Assembly (NCBI GenBank): GCA_022649665.1
Contig: JALCOL010000001.1
Span: 124,001-188,000, forward strand
Origin: Enterococcaceae bacterium
GTDB lineage: Bacteria; Bacillota; Bacilli; Lactobacillales; Enterococcaceae
Length of the DNA stretch: 64,000 bases
Direction: 5' to 3'
Within the stretch, counting starts at the first letter, position 1; every line of letters begins with the position of its first letter. Below the pieces are notes generated by a model, which saw nothing but the letters and a program-made list of their open reading frames with translations, was not told the origin of the DNA and searched no databases. Of this stretch, positions 17,337 to 25,852 are shown in pieces. The translations under genes were made by a program, and so were the position numbers.

Positions 17337-18233
17337 TTGAAAGAACTTTCACGGCTCCATCCTTTTGCAGCGGCCGCTTATTTTACCGCAGTATTGTTTT
17401 TTTCAATGTTTGTTTTTCAGCCGCTGCTGCTTTCGATCTCACTTTCGGGTGCGATTTTCTTGGGCATTTGGGCCCGGTCCGCACGAACGATTTTTCAATG
17501 GATGCTGCGGCTTTTGCCGGGACTGGCGCTTGTTGTTTTTTTGAACGTATTTTTTGGTCCGCAAACGGGAAAGATCTTGTATCAAAATACCTTCTTTGCA
17601 GTCCATCAAACCAGTCTGGTGACCGGACTTTTGTTTGCCGCGCTGCTGTTGGCGATGGTCTTGTGGTTTGTCAGTTTCCAAGTCGTCCTGACGAAAGACA
17701 AGATTCTGTATGTATGCGGCCGGCTGTTTTCTTCACTCGGTTTGCTGCTTTCAATGATCTTCCGGCTTGTCCCGGTCTTCAGCCGTCAGCTGGAAAAAAT
17801 CCAGCTCACTCAGTACAGTCTTGGTTTTTCACAACAGACGCTGCGGGAGAAAACAGCATTTCAAAAGCGCGTCTATACATTGCTGTTCACGTGGGGCGGC
17901 GAATACGCGATTCAGATGACTGACAGCATGCGCGCCAGAGGATACGGTACGAAAAAACGCACGACCTTCAATCCGTTTTACTCTTGGCGGACTGCTTGGA
18001 AAAGTGCAGGGTTTATTTTACTCACGAGCGCTGCTGCAGCGTGGTGTTTGCGCGGAGAATTCGGAATGCGCTTTTTCAATGAAGGATTTTTCGAACGGCC
18101 TTCTCAGTTGGTACTTATCGGGAATCTGCTGTTTTTACTGCTGGTTTTTTTGCCGGTTTGGCTCCATTTGGCGGAGATTTTTATTTGGCGGTATGCCCAA
18201 ATGCGCTGGATGCGCGCAGAAAGGAGCCGCTGA
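17337..18233 (+). CDS. ecfT: ECF transporter T component
   Basis: Membrane coupling subunit (298 residues) that transmits ATP hydrolysis to the substrate-binding S component. Hydrophobic segments cluster at residues 12-50, 55-75, 85-115 and 135-160, and a C-terminal part carries the coupling motif MRARGYGTK near 200, matching the Ala-Arg-Gly signature of EcfT. The start is TTG 17337, five bases behind AAGGTG; the in-frame TTG at 17298 lies in the terminator stem and is unlikely. It overlaps the next start by one base. First gene of the riboswitch-controlled operon and distinct from the general EcfT normally sited near ribosomal protein genes, so this looks like a dedicated (group I) system. 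Confidence 0.87.
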   Translation: MKELSRLHPFAAAAYFTAVLFFSMFVFQPLLLSISLSGAIFLGIWARSARTIFQWMLRLLPGLALVVFLNVFFGPQTGKILYQNTFFAVHQTSLVTGLLFAALLLAMVLWFVSFQVVLTKDKILYVCGRLFSSLGLLLSMIFRLVPVFSRQLEKIQLTQYSLGFSQQTLREKTAFQKRVYTLLFTWGGEYAIQMTDSMRARGYGTKKRTTFNPFYSWRTAWKSAGFILLTSAAAAWCLRGEFGMRFFNEGFFERPSQLVLIGNLLFLLLVFLPVWLHLAEIFIWRYAQMRWMRAERSR

Positions 18234-19909
18234 TGATAGAGATCGAGGATTTCTCTTTTTATTATCCGCAAAATGATGTACCCGCTTTGGATCAGCTGAC
18301 GCTCAAGATCCCGAACGGCACTTTCAATGTCGTGATCGGCGAGAGCGGCAGCGGGAAGACAACACTGCTGCGGCAGTTCAAGCAGCGCCTGCGCCCGGCC
18401 GGTGTTCAGATCGGCACGATCAAATTGGACGGACAGACGCTGGCTGAGCTGCCGGAAATAAGCGAAGCCGCGAAGATCGGGTTTGTCGCGCAGCGAGCCG
18501 ACGAACAGCTGGTGAGTGACAAAGTGTGGCATGAGCTGGCGTTCGGCTTGGAAAACCTGGGGATGCCGCAAGAAGTGATCTATCAGCGGATCGCGGAGAT
18601 GAGCACCTTTTTCGGGATCGAAAGCTGGTTTGAACGCGATACGGATGCACTTTCCGGTGGGCAAAAACAGATCTTGAATCTGGCAAGCGTTTTAGCGATG
18701 CATCCAGCGCTCATCTTGCTGGATGAACCGGCGGCCCAACTAGATCCGCTGGCAGCCGCTGATTTTTTCCAGCTGCTGCGGCGCATCAACCAAGAGCTGG
18801 GGATCACGATCCTGCTGGCAGAGCATCGGTTGGAAGAGGTGCTGCCGCTGGCGGATCAATTACTGATCCTTGAACGCGGGAAACAAATTTTCTGTGCACC
18901 GCCCCAGCAATTGACACCGCAATTTTACCGCGAATACCCGGCGCTCTTCCATTATTTGCCGGCCGCCGCTCAGCTTGCACTCAAGACGCGCGATGAGTCC
19001 AATGAAAATGCGGCCCTTCCATTAACGATCCGGGACGGCCGCACCTATTTGCAAAGTTTCGGCTGTCCGCGTGCCGCCGCCCCTGCGGAAAACCAAGCGG
19101 CTCCTCGCTTGCAAAAGGCTGTGATTTTATCGGCGGAACATCTTTGGTTCCGCTATGAAAAAGCGGAGCAGGCGGTGTTGAGTGATTTATCGCTGAAAGT
19201 CCCTGAAAATGAGATTTTGGCGTTAGCCGGCGGCAATGGCTCCGGAAAAAGCACGCTCCTTACTTTATTGTCCGGGCTGCGCCCGCCGCTGCGCGGAACG
19301 CTCAAGCTTGCCGGCAAAAAAATCGGGAAATACCCGCCTGCCGTACTTGCGGAGCAGTGGATCGGCTACTTGCCGCAAGATCCGCAATTGGTCATGACGG
19401 AAGAGGCTGTCGCCGCGGATCTAAAGCTGGTCAGCAAATCACAAACTGCTTTTATGCGGGCCGCTGCAGCATTTTCACTTACACCGCTTCTAGAACGCCA
19501 TCCATTTGATCTTTCCGGCGGCGAGCTGCAGTTGGCGGCGCTTGCGAAAGTCTGTTTGACAGAACCAAAGATCCTGCTCTTAGATGAGCCGACGAATGGA
19601 ATCGATCCGGCGAAGCGCCAAGCACTGGGAGAAATTTTCTTGCAATTGAAAAAAGGCGGCACGACGATCATTTTTGCAACGCACGATTTAGAATTCGCGG
19701 CACAATTTGCCGACGAATGCGCGCTGCTCTTCAACGGACGGATCGTGATGCAAAAAGCAGTCAATGAGTTTTTGCGCACGAATTATTTTTATACGACAGC
19801 TGCGAACCGGATCGCGCGCGACTATTTTCCGCAAGCGGTCACGATCAAGGAGGTGGTACAATGTCTCAAAACGCATCTGCGCCAAAAAAATCCCGCGCAG
19901 CCCGACTGA
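18233..19909 (+). CDS. ecfA: ECF transporter fused double ATPase (EcfA-EcfA')
   Basis: Two complete ABC ATPase domains in one 558-residue chain. Domain 1: Walker A GESGSGKTTLL near 37, LSGGQKQ near 140, Walker B LILLDEPAAQLDP. Domain 2: Walker A GGNGSGKSTLL near 335, LSGGELQLAA, ILLLDEPTNGIDP. A poorly conserved linker of about 40 residues (260-300) joins them. Most Lactobacillales use two separate ATPases, so the fusion supports a dedicated system. ATG 18233 overlaps the ecfT stop (A of ATG is the A of TGA) and the S gene starts 49 bp before this gene ends, so the operon is tightly coupled. Confidence 0.88.
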   Translation: MIEIEDFSFYYPQNDVPALDQLTLKIPNGTFNVVIGESGSGKTTLLRQFKQRLRPAGVQIGTIKLDGQTLAELPEISEAAKIGFVAQRADEQLVSDKVWHELAFGLENLGMPQEVIYQRIAEMSTFFGIESWFERDTDALSGGQKQILNLASVLAMHPALILLDEPAAQLDPLAAADFFQLLRRINQELGITILLAEHRLEEVLPLADQLLILERGKQIFCAPPQQLTPQFYREYPALFHYLPAAAQLALKTRDESNENAALPLTIRDGRTYLQSFGCPRAAAPAENQAAPRLQKAVILSAEHLWFRYEKAEQAVLSDLSLKVPENEILALAGGNGSGKSTLLTLLSGLRPPLRGTLKLAGKKIGKYPPAVLAEQWIGYLPQDPQLVMTEEAVAADLKLVSKSQTAFMRAAAAFSLTPLLERHPFDLSGGELQLAALAKVCLTEPKILLLDEPTNGIDPAKRQALGEIFLQLKKGGTTIIFATHDLEFAAQFADECALLFNGRIVMQKAVNEFLRTNYFYTTAANRIARDYFPQAVTIKEVVQCLKTHLRQKNPAQPD

Positions 19910-20586
19910 CCAGGACGATGCTCGCTTATTTGCTTTTTTTAGCTCTTTTTTTCTGGGCAGCGGTGCGGTACGGGCGCAGCAGTTATCTGCTGCTGAGTTT
20001 TCTGCTGATCGCAAGTTCGCTGCTGTTTTTCTTTTTCACATTTGAACATCGTCGTCCGCAAGCGCGCGAGCTGGTGATCGTTGCGGTCTTTGTCGTTTTT
20101 GCAGTGATCGGCCGCGTAGCGCTTTTTATGCTGCCGCAGTTTAAAGCGATGGCAGCGCTTGTGATTTTGAGCGGGATCGTCTTAGGCGCTGAGAGCGGCT
20201 TTTTAGTCGGCGCATTGAGTGCGCTCGTATCCAATATTTTTTTTACACAGGGTCCATGGACCCTGTGGCAAATGCTTGGCTTCGGACTGCTCGGCTTTTT
20301 GGCGGGGTGCTTGTATCGCGCCGGCTGGCTGAAAAAAAACCGCATCGCACTGAGTATTTTCGGATTTCTCAGCGTATGGCTGCTTTACGGCGGCATCATG
20401 AATGCGTCTTCGGTCGTCATGTTCACAAGCCGCTTCAGTTTCAAAGCTTTTCTGGCAATGATGGTCTCAAGCGCGCCGGCGGACTTCATTCATGCGCTGG
20501 CGACTGTTTTCTTTTTAAATCTTTTTTCGCACACGGTTTTTCAACAGATGCATCGTCTCAAGACGAAGTATCAAATTTTTGAATAA
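19861..20586 (+). CDS. ECF S component, probable corrinoid (cobalamin) binding
   Basis: Integral membrane substrate-capture subunit, 241 residues with seven or so hydrophobic segments; only residues 15-60 and 68-225 are membrane. ATG 19861 follows GGAGGTGG and overlaps the ATPase gene by 49 bp in another frame. Substrate assignment is by context: upstream B12 riboswitch, dedicated ECF module and downstream DUF4430 lipoprotein. Known cobalamin S components (such as CbrT of Lactobacillus delbrueckii) exist in this order of bacteria, but I cannot confirm orthology by eye. Small Ala/Gly-rich helix 1, which would contact EcfT, is not obvious. An N-terminal KKSRAARLTR stretch should be cytoplasmic. 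Confidence 0.75.
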   Translation: MSQNASAPKKSRAARLTRTMLAYLLFLALFFWAAVRYGRSSYLLLSFLLIASSLLFFFFTFEHRRPQARELVIVAVFVVFAVIGRVALFMLPQFKAMAALVILSGIVLGAESGFLVGALSALVSNIFFTQGPWTLWQMLGFGLLGFLAGCLYRAGWLKKNRIALSIFGFLSVWLLYGGIMNASSVVMFTSRFSFKAFLAMMVSSAPADFIHALATVFFLNLFSHTVFQQMHRLKTKYQIFE

Positions 20587-20600
20587 ATGGAGGAATTATT

Positions 20601-21017
20601 ATGAAAAAGTATTGGGCTCTATTTGCAGTGATCCTCAGCAGTTTGTTGCTGGTCACCGCCTGCGACAGCAGCAAGTCGCAGGAATCAGCAACATCGGAAA
20701 CATCAGTGAGTACTGCCAGCAAGGAAAAAAGCCAGCAGGAAGCTGAGATCATTTTGCAAGAAGACGGCAAACAGCTTTCTGAAAAGACAGTCAAATTTTC
20801 CGAGGGCGCAAAATTGTTCGACGTATTGAGCAAGACATACTCAGTTGAAGCAAGTCAAGACGGCTTCATCACGGCGATCGATGGGCATAAACAAGACGCT
20901 GACGCTCAAAAATTCTGGCTCTTTACCGTCAACGGCAAACAAGCCGAAAAAGGCGCAAAAGACATCACGCTCCACGCTGGCGACAAAGTGGTATTCGATC
21001 TCCAAGTGACGAAGTAA
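20601..21017 (+). CDS. DUF4430 lipoprotein, putative corrinoid-capture protein
   Basis: Exported lipoprotein of 138 residues. Lipobox LVTAC puts the lipid on C21; a Ser/Thr/Glu-rich tether to about residue 46 leads into one compact domain with TVKFSEGAKLFDVLSKTY, FWLFTVNGKQAEKGA and the terminal HAGDKVVFDLQVTK. This pattern is the DUF4430 fold, which is related to the C-terminal beta domain of intrinsic factor and transcobalamin. Last gene of the riboswitch operon, 14 bp after the S component with GGAGG upstream. A role in capturing corrinoids outside the membrane for the ECF transporter is inferred from domain and context. Confidence 0.8.
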   Translation: MKKYWALFAVILSSLLLVTACDSSKSQESATSETSVSTASKEKSQQEAEIILQEDGKQLSEKTVKFSEGAKLFDVLSKTYSVEASQDGFITAIDGHKQDADAQKFWLFTVNGKQAEKGAKDITLHAGDKVVFDLQVTK

Positions 21018-21032
21018 AAACAAGTTAGATGA

Positions 21033-21069
21033 AAAAAGGGCGCTGACTTTTTTGTCAGGGCCCTTTTTT
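21033..21069. terminator. Terminator of the ECF operon, shared with the convergent gene
   Basis: AAAGGGCGCTGAC and GTCAGGGCCCTTT pair apart from one mismatch, loop TTTTTT, then T7. The leftward gene's stop codon overlaps its edge. Confidence 0.8.
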
Positions 21070-21587
21070 TAACGCTTATGCTTTTGTTTTTTGCGGATTT
21101 TACGCATGATTTTTTCACGTTCTTTGGCTGGATAAGATCGCAATGGTTTGCCGACTTTCGGCAATTGGACAGCTTGCTGGACCATTTGCTGGAAGGTTTG
21201 CGCCACTTTTTCGGTTTCCGCGGGAGCTTTTTCCGCCGTATCTTGCAGCGCGAGGGCGTTGATGATCGCTGAAGCATTGCGGATATAATTTTTTTCGTCT
21301 AAAAACTTCAAAAAGTCGCGGATCAATTCGCCAAAGCGATTTTCAAAACGCACGAACTGCGGGATCTTTTGCGGTAAAACAGTATCCCAGACTTCTCTAA
21401 CGGCTTTGCCGGTCCAGCGTTTCGGGGTCAGCTGTTTTTCCTGATAGATCGTCAGCGCAAAGTCGTGCAAGAAGCCTGCTTGAGATTTGTCGCGCTTGCT
21501 GCCCGTCGAAGAAGCAAAAAATTCATCCGCCCATTCATTGATTTGTTTGTTGATATATTCGGCAGTTTTTTCTGAATACTGCGCCAT
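21069..21587 (-). CDS. Conserved-looking hypothetical cytosolic protein
   Basis: 172 residues, no signal or membrane segment; I do not recognise the family. The N-terminal two thirds look helical (YSEKTAEYINKQINEWADEFF, then VWDTVLPQKIPQFVRFENRFG), followed by an Ala/Glu/Gln-rich stretch and a strongly basic tail (REKIMRKIRKKQKHKR) that could touch nucleic acid. ATG 21587 has GGAGTG at a usable distance upstream. Isolated between two terminators, convergent with the ECF operon and divergent from the VanZ-like gene. Ordinary codon use supports that it is a real gene. Confidence 0.6.
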   Translation of the reverse strand: MAQYSEKTAEYINKQINEWADEFFASSTGSKRDKSQAGFLHDFALTIYQEKQLTPKRWTGKAVREVWDTVLPQKIPQFVRFENRFGELIRDFLKFLDEKNYIRNASAIINALALQDTAEKAPAETEKVAQTFQQMVQQAVQLPKVGKPLRSYPAKEREKIMRKIRKKQKHKR

Positions 21588-21711
21588 TGCTCACACTCCA
21601 TTTCTATTCCATGGATATTTTACCATATCGCCGGGGCTTGTCTAGCTGTCTGGGTGATTGCATCCCGCCGCAGAATCGATTAAGATACAAAAAGAAGATG
21701 AGGAGGAGCGT

Positions 21712-22200
21712 ATGAAAAAAGAAGGATCATGGTTTTTGGTGATCGCTTTTGCGGTCATGGCGCTTTTGTTTTTCAGTTCAGCACAAACTTACGAACAGCA
21801 GTCGCAGATCGGTCTTTTGGGGCGCCTTTTGCACAACGAACCATTCAAAGCTTCATTGAGCAAGATCTCGTTTGATTATGCAGGAACGAATATTTCGATC
21901 CGCACCAACGGCTATTTTCATTTTGTTGAATTTTTTGTCCGCAAAGGGGCGCACTTTTTGACGTATTTCATTTTGGGCTTCAGCTGGTTTTTAGGCTTGA
22001 TGCCGCGCGTCAAAAGTTATTCTTTGACTGCTATCGTCGCGTGGCTGGCCGCGACCGGTTATGCGGGACTCGACGAATTTCACCAGATGCTCACTGGCGG
22101 ACGAACGCCGCTGTTTCAAGACGTTGTGCTCGACAGCTGTGCAGCGCTTGCCGCCGTCTTGCTTTTTGCGATGATCCGCCGGTTGCGGCGCGGCCGCTAG
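21712..22200 (+). CDS. VanZ-like membrane protein
   Basis: 162 residues with an N-terminal membrane helix and three or four C-terminal helices. The VanZ-family marks are present: VEFFVRKGAHFLTYFILGF with the KxxHF core and GYAGLDEFHQMLTGGRTPLFQDV with the DEFHQ and QD motifs. VanZ proteins are linked to low-level teicoplanin resistance in VanA elements, but stand-alone chromosomal copies like this are common and their role is unclear. ATG 21712 follows AGGAGGAG; the frame upstream has no ribosome site. No van genes are nearby. Confidence 0.8.
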   Translation: MKKEGSWFLVIAFAVMALLFFSSAQTYEQQSQIGLLGRLLHNEPFKASLSKISFDYAGTNISIRTNGYFHFVEFFVRKGAHFLTYFILGFSWFLGLMPRVKSYSLTAIVAWLAATGYAGLDEFHQMLTGGRTPLFQDVVLDSCAALAAVLLFAMIRRLRRGR

Positions 22201-22206
22201 CGGATT

Positions 22207-22234
22207 TTGCGATTTTCATGGAAAGTAGTATGAT
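22207..22234 (+). promoter_or_regulatory. Promoter of yebC
   Basis: TTGCGA (22207-22212), 16 bp, TATGAT (22229-22234), about 45 bp before the yebC start. Confidence 0.45.
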
Positions 22235-22279
22235 AGTATTGTCTACTGGACGCTAAAGAAATTGAGGAGGAAAAATACC

Positions 22280-23002
22280 ATGTCAGGACATAGTAAATGG
22301 AACAATATTCAAGGCCGAAAAAATGCGCAAGACGCAAAACGAGGCAAGATCTTTCAAAAGATCTCCAAGGAGATCTATATGGCGGCTAAAGCGGGCGGCC
22401 CTGACCCGACGTCCAACCCTCAATTGCGTTTGATGATCGATAAAGCACGTGCGAGCAATATGCCGAAAGACAATATTCAGCGCGCGATCAAAAAAGCAAC
22501 TTCCGCAACTGACGGCGAGAATTATGAAGAAGTCGTTTATGAAGGATATGCACCAGGCGGAGTAGCGATCTTGGTCCACGCTTTGACGGACAACCGCAAC
22601 CGGACGTCGACCAATGTACGGGTTGCTTTCAATAAAAATGGCGGTTCTTTAGGGGAAGCCGGTTCGGTCAGCTATATGTTCGACCGGAAAGGCTACATCG
22701 TGATCGAGCGTGAAGGACTGGATGTCACTGAAGACGAAATGCTGGATGAAGCGTTGGAAGCTGGCGCAGAAGACTTGCAAACTTCGCCGGAAGTTTTTGA
22801 ACTTTATACTGCACCGGAAGACTTTACTGCTGTGCGCGACCAACTGGAAAAAGACGGATTCAAACTTGCGCACGCTGAGCTGACGATGGTTCCGCAAACG
22901 GAAACGCCAGTGCCGGAAAATAAGCAGGAACAATTCGATAATTTGATCGAACGCTTGGAAGAGGACGATGACGTCTCAGACGTCTATACGGCCGCTGAAT
23001 AA
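22280..23002 (+). CDS. yebC: YebC/PmpR/TACO1-family protein
   Basis: 240 residues with the hallmark start [25 protein letters not shown] and domain marks [23 protein letters not shown] and VYEGYAPGG. The family includes DNA-binding regulators (PmpR) and the mitochondrial translation factor TACO1; recent work ties bacterial members to relief of ribosome stalling. ATG 22280 follows GAGGAGG; the six extra in-frame codons upstream lie over the ribosome site. Monocistronic: own promoter and a perfect terminator. Confidence 0.95.
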   Translation: MSGHSKWNNIQGRKNAQDAKRGKIFQKISKEIYMAAKAGGPDPTSNPQLRLMIDKARASNMPKDNIQRAIKKATSATDGENYEEVVYEGYAPGGVAILVHALTDNRNRTSTNVRVAFNKNGGSLGEAGSVSYMFDRKGYIVIEREGLDVTEDEMLDEALEAGAEDLQTSPEVFELYTAPEDFTAVRDQLEKDGFKLAHAELTMVPQTETPVPENKQEQFDNLIERLEEDDDVSDVYTAAE

Positions 23003-23027
23003 AAAAATAATTTAGCAGCTGCTTAAG

Positions 23028-23058
23028 AAGCATGGCAAAAGTGCCATGCTTTTTTTTT
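23028..23058 (+). terminator. yebC terminator
   Basis: Perfect AGCATGGCA / TGCCATGCT stem with AAAG-type loop and T8. Confidence 0.88.
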
Positions 23059-23088
23059 GCGTATCTTTTGGTAAGGAGGTGAGAAGAC

Positions 23089-24126
23089 GTGGAGATCCAG
23101 GAGACGGTCGAAGAACTGCTGGCGGCGGGCTTGGCAGCGGGGACCGCCGATATTTATTTTTTGCCCCGAAGCGATACATGCGAGATCAGCTTTCGCGGAC
23201 AAAGAGAGAAAAAATGCTGGAAAAAGCTCGACTTGGCAGCCGGTGAAAAATTGATCCGTCACTTCAAATTTTTAGCAGCCATGGATATCGGCGAAAAACG
23301 CAAGCCGCAGACTGGCGCAGCAACTTTATATGTACACGAAGAAACAGTCCGGTTGCGCTTGTCGAGCGTTGGCGATTTTCAAGGAAAAGAGAGTTTGGTG
23401 ATCCGGATTTTGCCGACGGAAGCAAGCGGGGCGAAAAAGGCTTCCTACTTTTTTCAAGAACAGCTCAGCTCCATTGAGTCTGCCCTCGGTCGGCGCGGTT
23501 TGTTTGTTTTTGCAGGACCGGTCGGCAGCGGGAAAACAACGACAATGTATCATTTGGCCCGCAAGAAATTTTACGGACGGCAAGTGATCGCGATCGAAGA
23601 CCCGGTCGAAATCGAGGAGCCCGCCTTTTTGCAGCTGCAGACAAATGAAAAGATCCAAATGGATTATGAGGAGCTGATCAAGGCTTGTTTGCGCCACCGG
23701 CCAGATTGTTTGATTTTAGGCGAGATCCGCGATGCTGAAACAGCGAAAATGGCGGTGCGTGCTGCACTGACCGGCCATACCGTGCTGGCGACCGTCCACT
23801 CAGGGGAGTTGGCCGGGATCCCGGCGCGCTTGCGGGAACTCGGCGTATCGCAATCCGAAATCGAAGAGTGCATCAAAGGCATGATCTTTCAGCGTCTTCT
23901 GCCCGTCGCCTTTGAACACGGAAAAGAAGCAGTGCTCTTCGACCTCTATTTGCCGGAAAGGGGGGATCTTCATAGCAGCTGGAATCAAAGCCTCAAAAAA
24001 TGCTGGTCAGCTGGATTCATTGAAACAAAAATTTTGCAGGAAGAAAAAATCATTGAATCCCAAAGCGGAGCAGCGCCTCTTATATTTCATGAAAGAGCTG
24101 CTGAAAAACGGCTTTTCGATCAATGA
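23089..24126 (+). CDS. comGA: Competence ATPase ComGA
   Basis: Secretion ATPase that powers assembly of the competence pseudopilus. GspE family, 345 residues: Walker A GPVGSGKTT at 143-150, Asp box IAIEDPVEIEE, Walker B CLILGEIRD, His box LATVHSGE. The usual C-terminal tetracysteine Zn motif of GspE is absent, as normal for ComGA. GTG 23089 is chosen because AAGGAGGTGAG lies at the right spacing. First gene of the comG operon. The last 36 codons run past the usual ComGA end and overlap comGB. Confidence 0.95.
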   Translation: MEIQETVEELLAAGLAAGTADIYFLPRSDTCEISFRGQREKKCWKKLDLAAGEKLIRHFKFLAAMDIGEKRKPQTGAATLYVHEETVRLRLSSVGDFQGKESLVIRILPTEASGAKKASYFFQEQLSSIESALGRRGLFVFAGPVGSGKTTTMYHLARKKFYGRQVIAIEDPVEIEEPAFLQLQTNEKIQMDYEELIKACLRHRPDCLILGEIRDAETAKMAVRAALTGHTVLATVHSGELAGIPARLRELGVSQSEIEECIKGMIFQRLLPVAFEHGKEAVLFDLYLPERGDLHSSWNQSLKKCWSAGFIETKILQEEKIIESQSGAAPLIFHERAAEKRLFDQ

Positions 24127-25048
24127 AAGCTTGGCGTTTATCACGAAATTGGAGGGGCCGGAAAAAGCCGCAGCGGCAGCTCTCTTACGTGAATTGGAAA
24201 AAGGTGCTCCGCTTGCGGAAGGATTCAAAGCAGTCGGCGCCTCGAAAAGTCTTCAGACACAAATCGCGCTTGCCGAGATCCATGGTGACTTTTTGGGAAC
24301 GATCACGATCAGCGAAAAGACCCACCGAATGCTCGAAAAACAAAAGAAGCAGCTGCTCAAAGTCGCACTTTATCCGTGTATCCTGCTCTTGTTTTTACTG
24401 GGAATGCTCTTGGTGATGCAAGTCTATCTGCTGCCGCAGCTTCTTGAGATGCAGGAGGGCAAAAAAAGTTGGAGTTTCGCATTTTTTGAAGCCCTCCCGC
24501 AGATCATTTTACTGACAGTGCTCGGCCTTTTGCTAGCGGCATCTCTCGGCAAACGCTTCATGAGCCGCTGGCCCGTCTACCGGCGGACTTTGTTTTTGAT
24601 CCGTTTGCCGATTATAGGCAAATGCTATCGTGAGTATTTGAGCGCTTATTTCAGCCGCGAGCTGGGGAAACTGTTCGCCCAAGGGCTGGAGATGAAAAAG
24701 ATCTTGCAAGTACTGGTGGCAGAAGCCGCGCTGCCGGTCATGAAAGCTTGGGCGGAAGAGGTCGCGGAGGATACCGCAAAGGGGCTGGAAACCTTGAAGA
24801 CTTTTGACCGCTGGGAATTTTTCAATACGGAGATGGGGCACATCGCAAACACCAGCAGCATGAGCGGACATTTAGGCGAAGAGCTGCTGCTCTATAGCGA
24901 GATGTGCTGGGAACGCTTGATGCAGCGCTTTGAAAAAATGATCCATTTGATCCAGCCGCTTGTTTTTTTATTTATTGCCTGCATGATTTTGCTGCTCTAT
25001 AGTGCGCTGCTTTTGCCGATCTATAACACCAGCTGGGGGGATATGTGA
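24020..25048 (+). CDS. comGB: Competence pseudopilus membrane protein ComGB
   Basis: GspF-type polytopic protein, platform of the pseudopilus. 342 residues from TTG 24020, compared with about 320-345 in relatives; two related halves each begin with a GspF repeat (LYFMKELLKNGFSINESLAF and SRELGKLFAQGLEMKKILQV) and there are three hydrophobic helices (about 120-150, 165-185, 315-335). The start is uncertain: no ATG fits, and TTG 24020 gives the expected N-terminus LKQKFCRKKKSLNP but has only a weak ribosome site, implying coupling from comGA, which it overlaps by 107 bp. It overlaps comGC by one base. Confidence 0.88.
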   Translation: MKQKFCRKKKSLNPKAEQRLLYFMKELLKNGFSINESLAFITKLEGPEKAAAAALLRELEKGAPLAEGFKAVGASKSLQTQIALAEIHGDFLGTITISEKTHRMLEKQKKQLLKVALYPCILLLFLLGMLLVMQVYLLPQLLEMQEGKKSWSFAFFEALPQIILLTVLGLLLAASLGKRFMSRWPVYRRTLFLIRLPIIGKCYREYLSAYFSRELGKLFAQGLEMKKILQVLVAEAALPVMKAWAEEVAEDTAKGLETLKTFDRWEFFNTEMGHIANTSSMSGHLGEELLLYSEMCWERLMQRFEKMIHLIQPLVFLFIACMILLLYSALLLPIYNTSWGDM

Positions 25049-25338
25049 TGAAAAAGAAAAGAAAGAACGGTTTTACACTTTTAGAAATGCTGATCGTTTT
25101 AGGGATCATTGCAGTGCTGTTTTTGCTGTTTATTCCAAACATTACCAAACAAAGCGACAATATCCAGGGAACTGAAAAAGAAACGATCACGAATGTCGTC
25201 AAAACACAGCGCGAACTGTATACGCTGGAAAAAAATGAAAAACCGACAAGTTTGGATATGATGTATCAAGAAAAATATTTGACGAAAAAGCAGTTTGAGA
25301 AAGCCCAAAAATTATCGATCCCGGTCGATGTGGAATAA
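25048..25338 (+). CDS. comGC: Major competence pseudopilin ComGC
   Basis: Main subunit of the transformation pilus, 96 residues. Prepilin leader MKKKRKNG ends at G/FTLLEMLIVLGIIAVL with the Glu at position 5 of the mature protein, the substrate pattern for ComC peptidase, then a helical region and a short C-terminal globular part, the normal ComGC size. ATG 25048 overlaps the comGB stop (ATGA-type junction) and is preferred to GTG 25045. Confidence 0.95.
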   Translation: MKKKRKNGFTLLEMLIVLGIIAVLFLLFIPNITKQSDNIQGTEKETITNVVKTQRELYTLEKNEKPTSLDMMYQEKYLTKKQFEKAQKLSIPVDVE

Positions 25339-25852
25339 ACGCGGCTTCACGCTTTTAGAAACGCTGATCGTGATGATGATCGCCAGTATGATGATGCTGC
25401 TAGCGCTTTTTGGCTGGGGACGCCTCCAGGACGACTTGGAGGAACAGCGTTTTTTAGCCAATTTTGAGCGCAATATCCAGCACATTCAGCAAGTAGCGAT
25501 CATCCAAGAAGTCGTGACCTTCTTCCGTTTTTCAAAACAGGACGGCGAAATCACTTTTTACAGCCGGAAAAACGGATATTTGACCAAGATCCATGAGATG
25601 AAGATCCCGTCTGCGATCGAAGCGGCAGGCAGTGCGGAGACTCAGTTTCTGCGCGGTTCGGGGAATATCTCAAAGCTGACCAGCTATACGTTTCAATTAA
25701 AAAATCAACAGAAGAAAGTGACCTATCAATTTCAAGTAGGGAGCGGTCGATTTGAAATCAAAACGAACAGTACGAAAACTGCCGGCTTACCTGCTTTTGG
25801 AAACATTGTTTGCGCTGGGAATCGTCGCGGTGATCTTTACGACGATGTTTGA
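25328..25852 (+). CDS. comGD: Minor pseudopilin ComGD
   Basis: 174 residues with class III prepilin leader MWNKRG/FTLLETLIVMMIAS, then a beta-rich domain (GEITFYSRKNGYLTKI). Minor pseudopilins prime pilus assembly. ATG 25328 lies within the end of comGC (11 bp overlap). The last 33 codons overlap comGE, as is common in this compact operon; the tail sequence after SGRFEIKT (NSTKTAGLPAFGN...) looks non-conserved. Confidence 0.88.
   Translation: MWNKRGFTLLETLIVMMIASMMMLLALFGWGRLQDDLEEQRFLANFERNIQHIQQVAIIQEVVTFFRFSKQDGEITFYSRKNGYLTKIHEMKIPSAIEAAGSAETQFLRGSGNISKLTSYTFQLKNQQKKVTYQFQVGSGRFEIKTNSTKTAGLPAFGNIVCAGNRRGDLYDDV

Noticed and set aside
17222-17923. 233-codon frame starting in the riboswitch platform
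   Set aside because: Overlaps ecfT in another frame, Phe/Cys-rich nonsense, and begins before the terminator.
21712-22200. Glycopeptide resistance cluster
   Set aside because: Only a VanZ-domain protein is present; no vanHAX or regulator genes.
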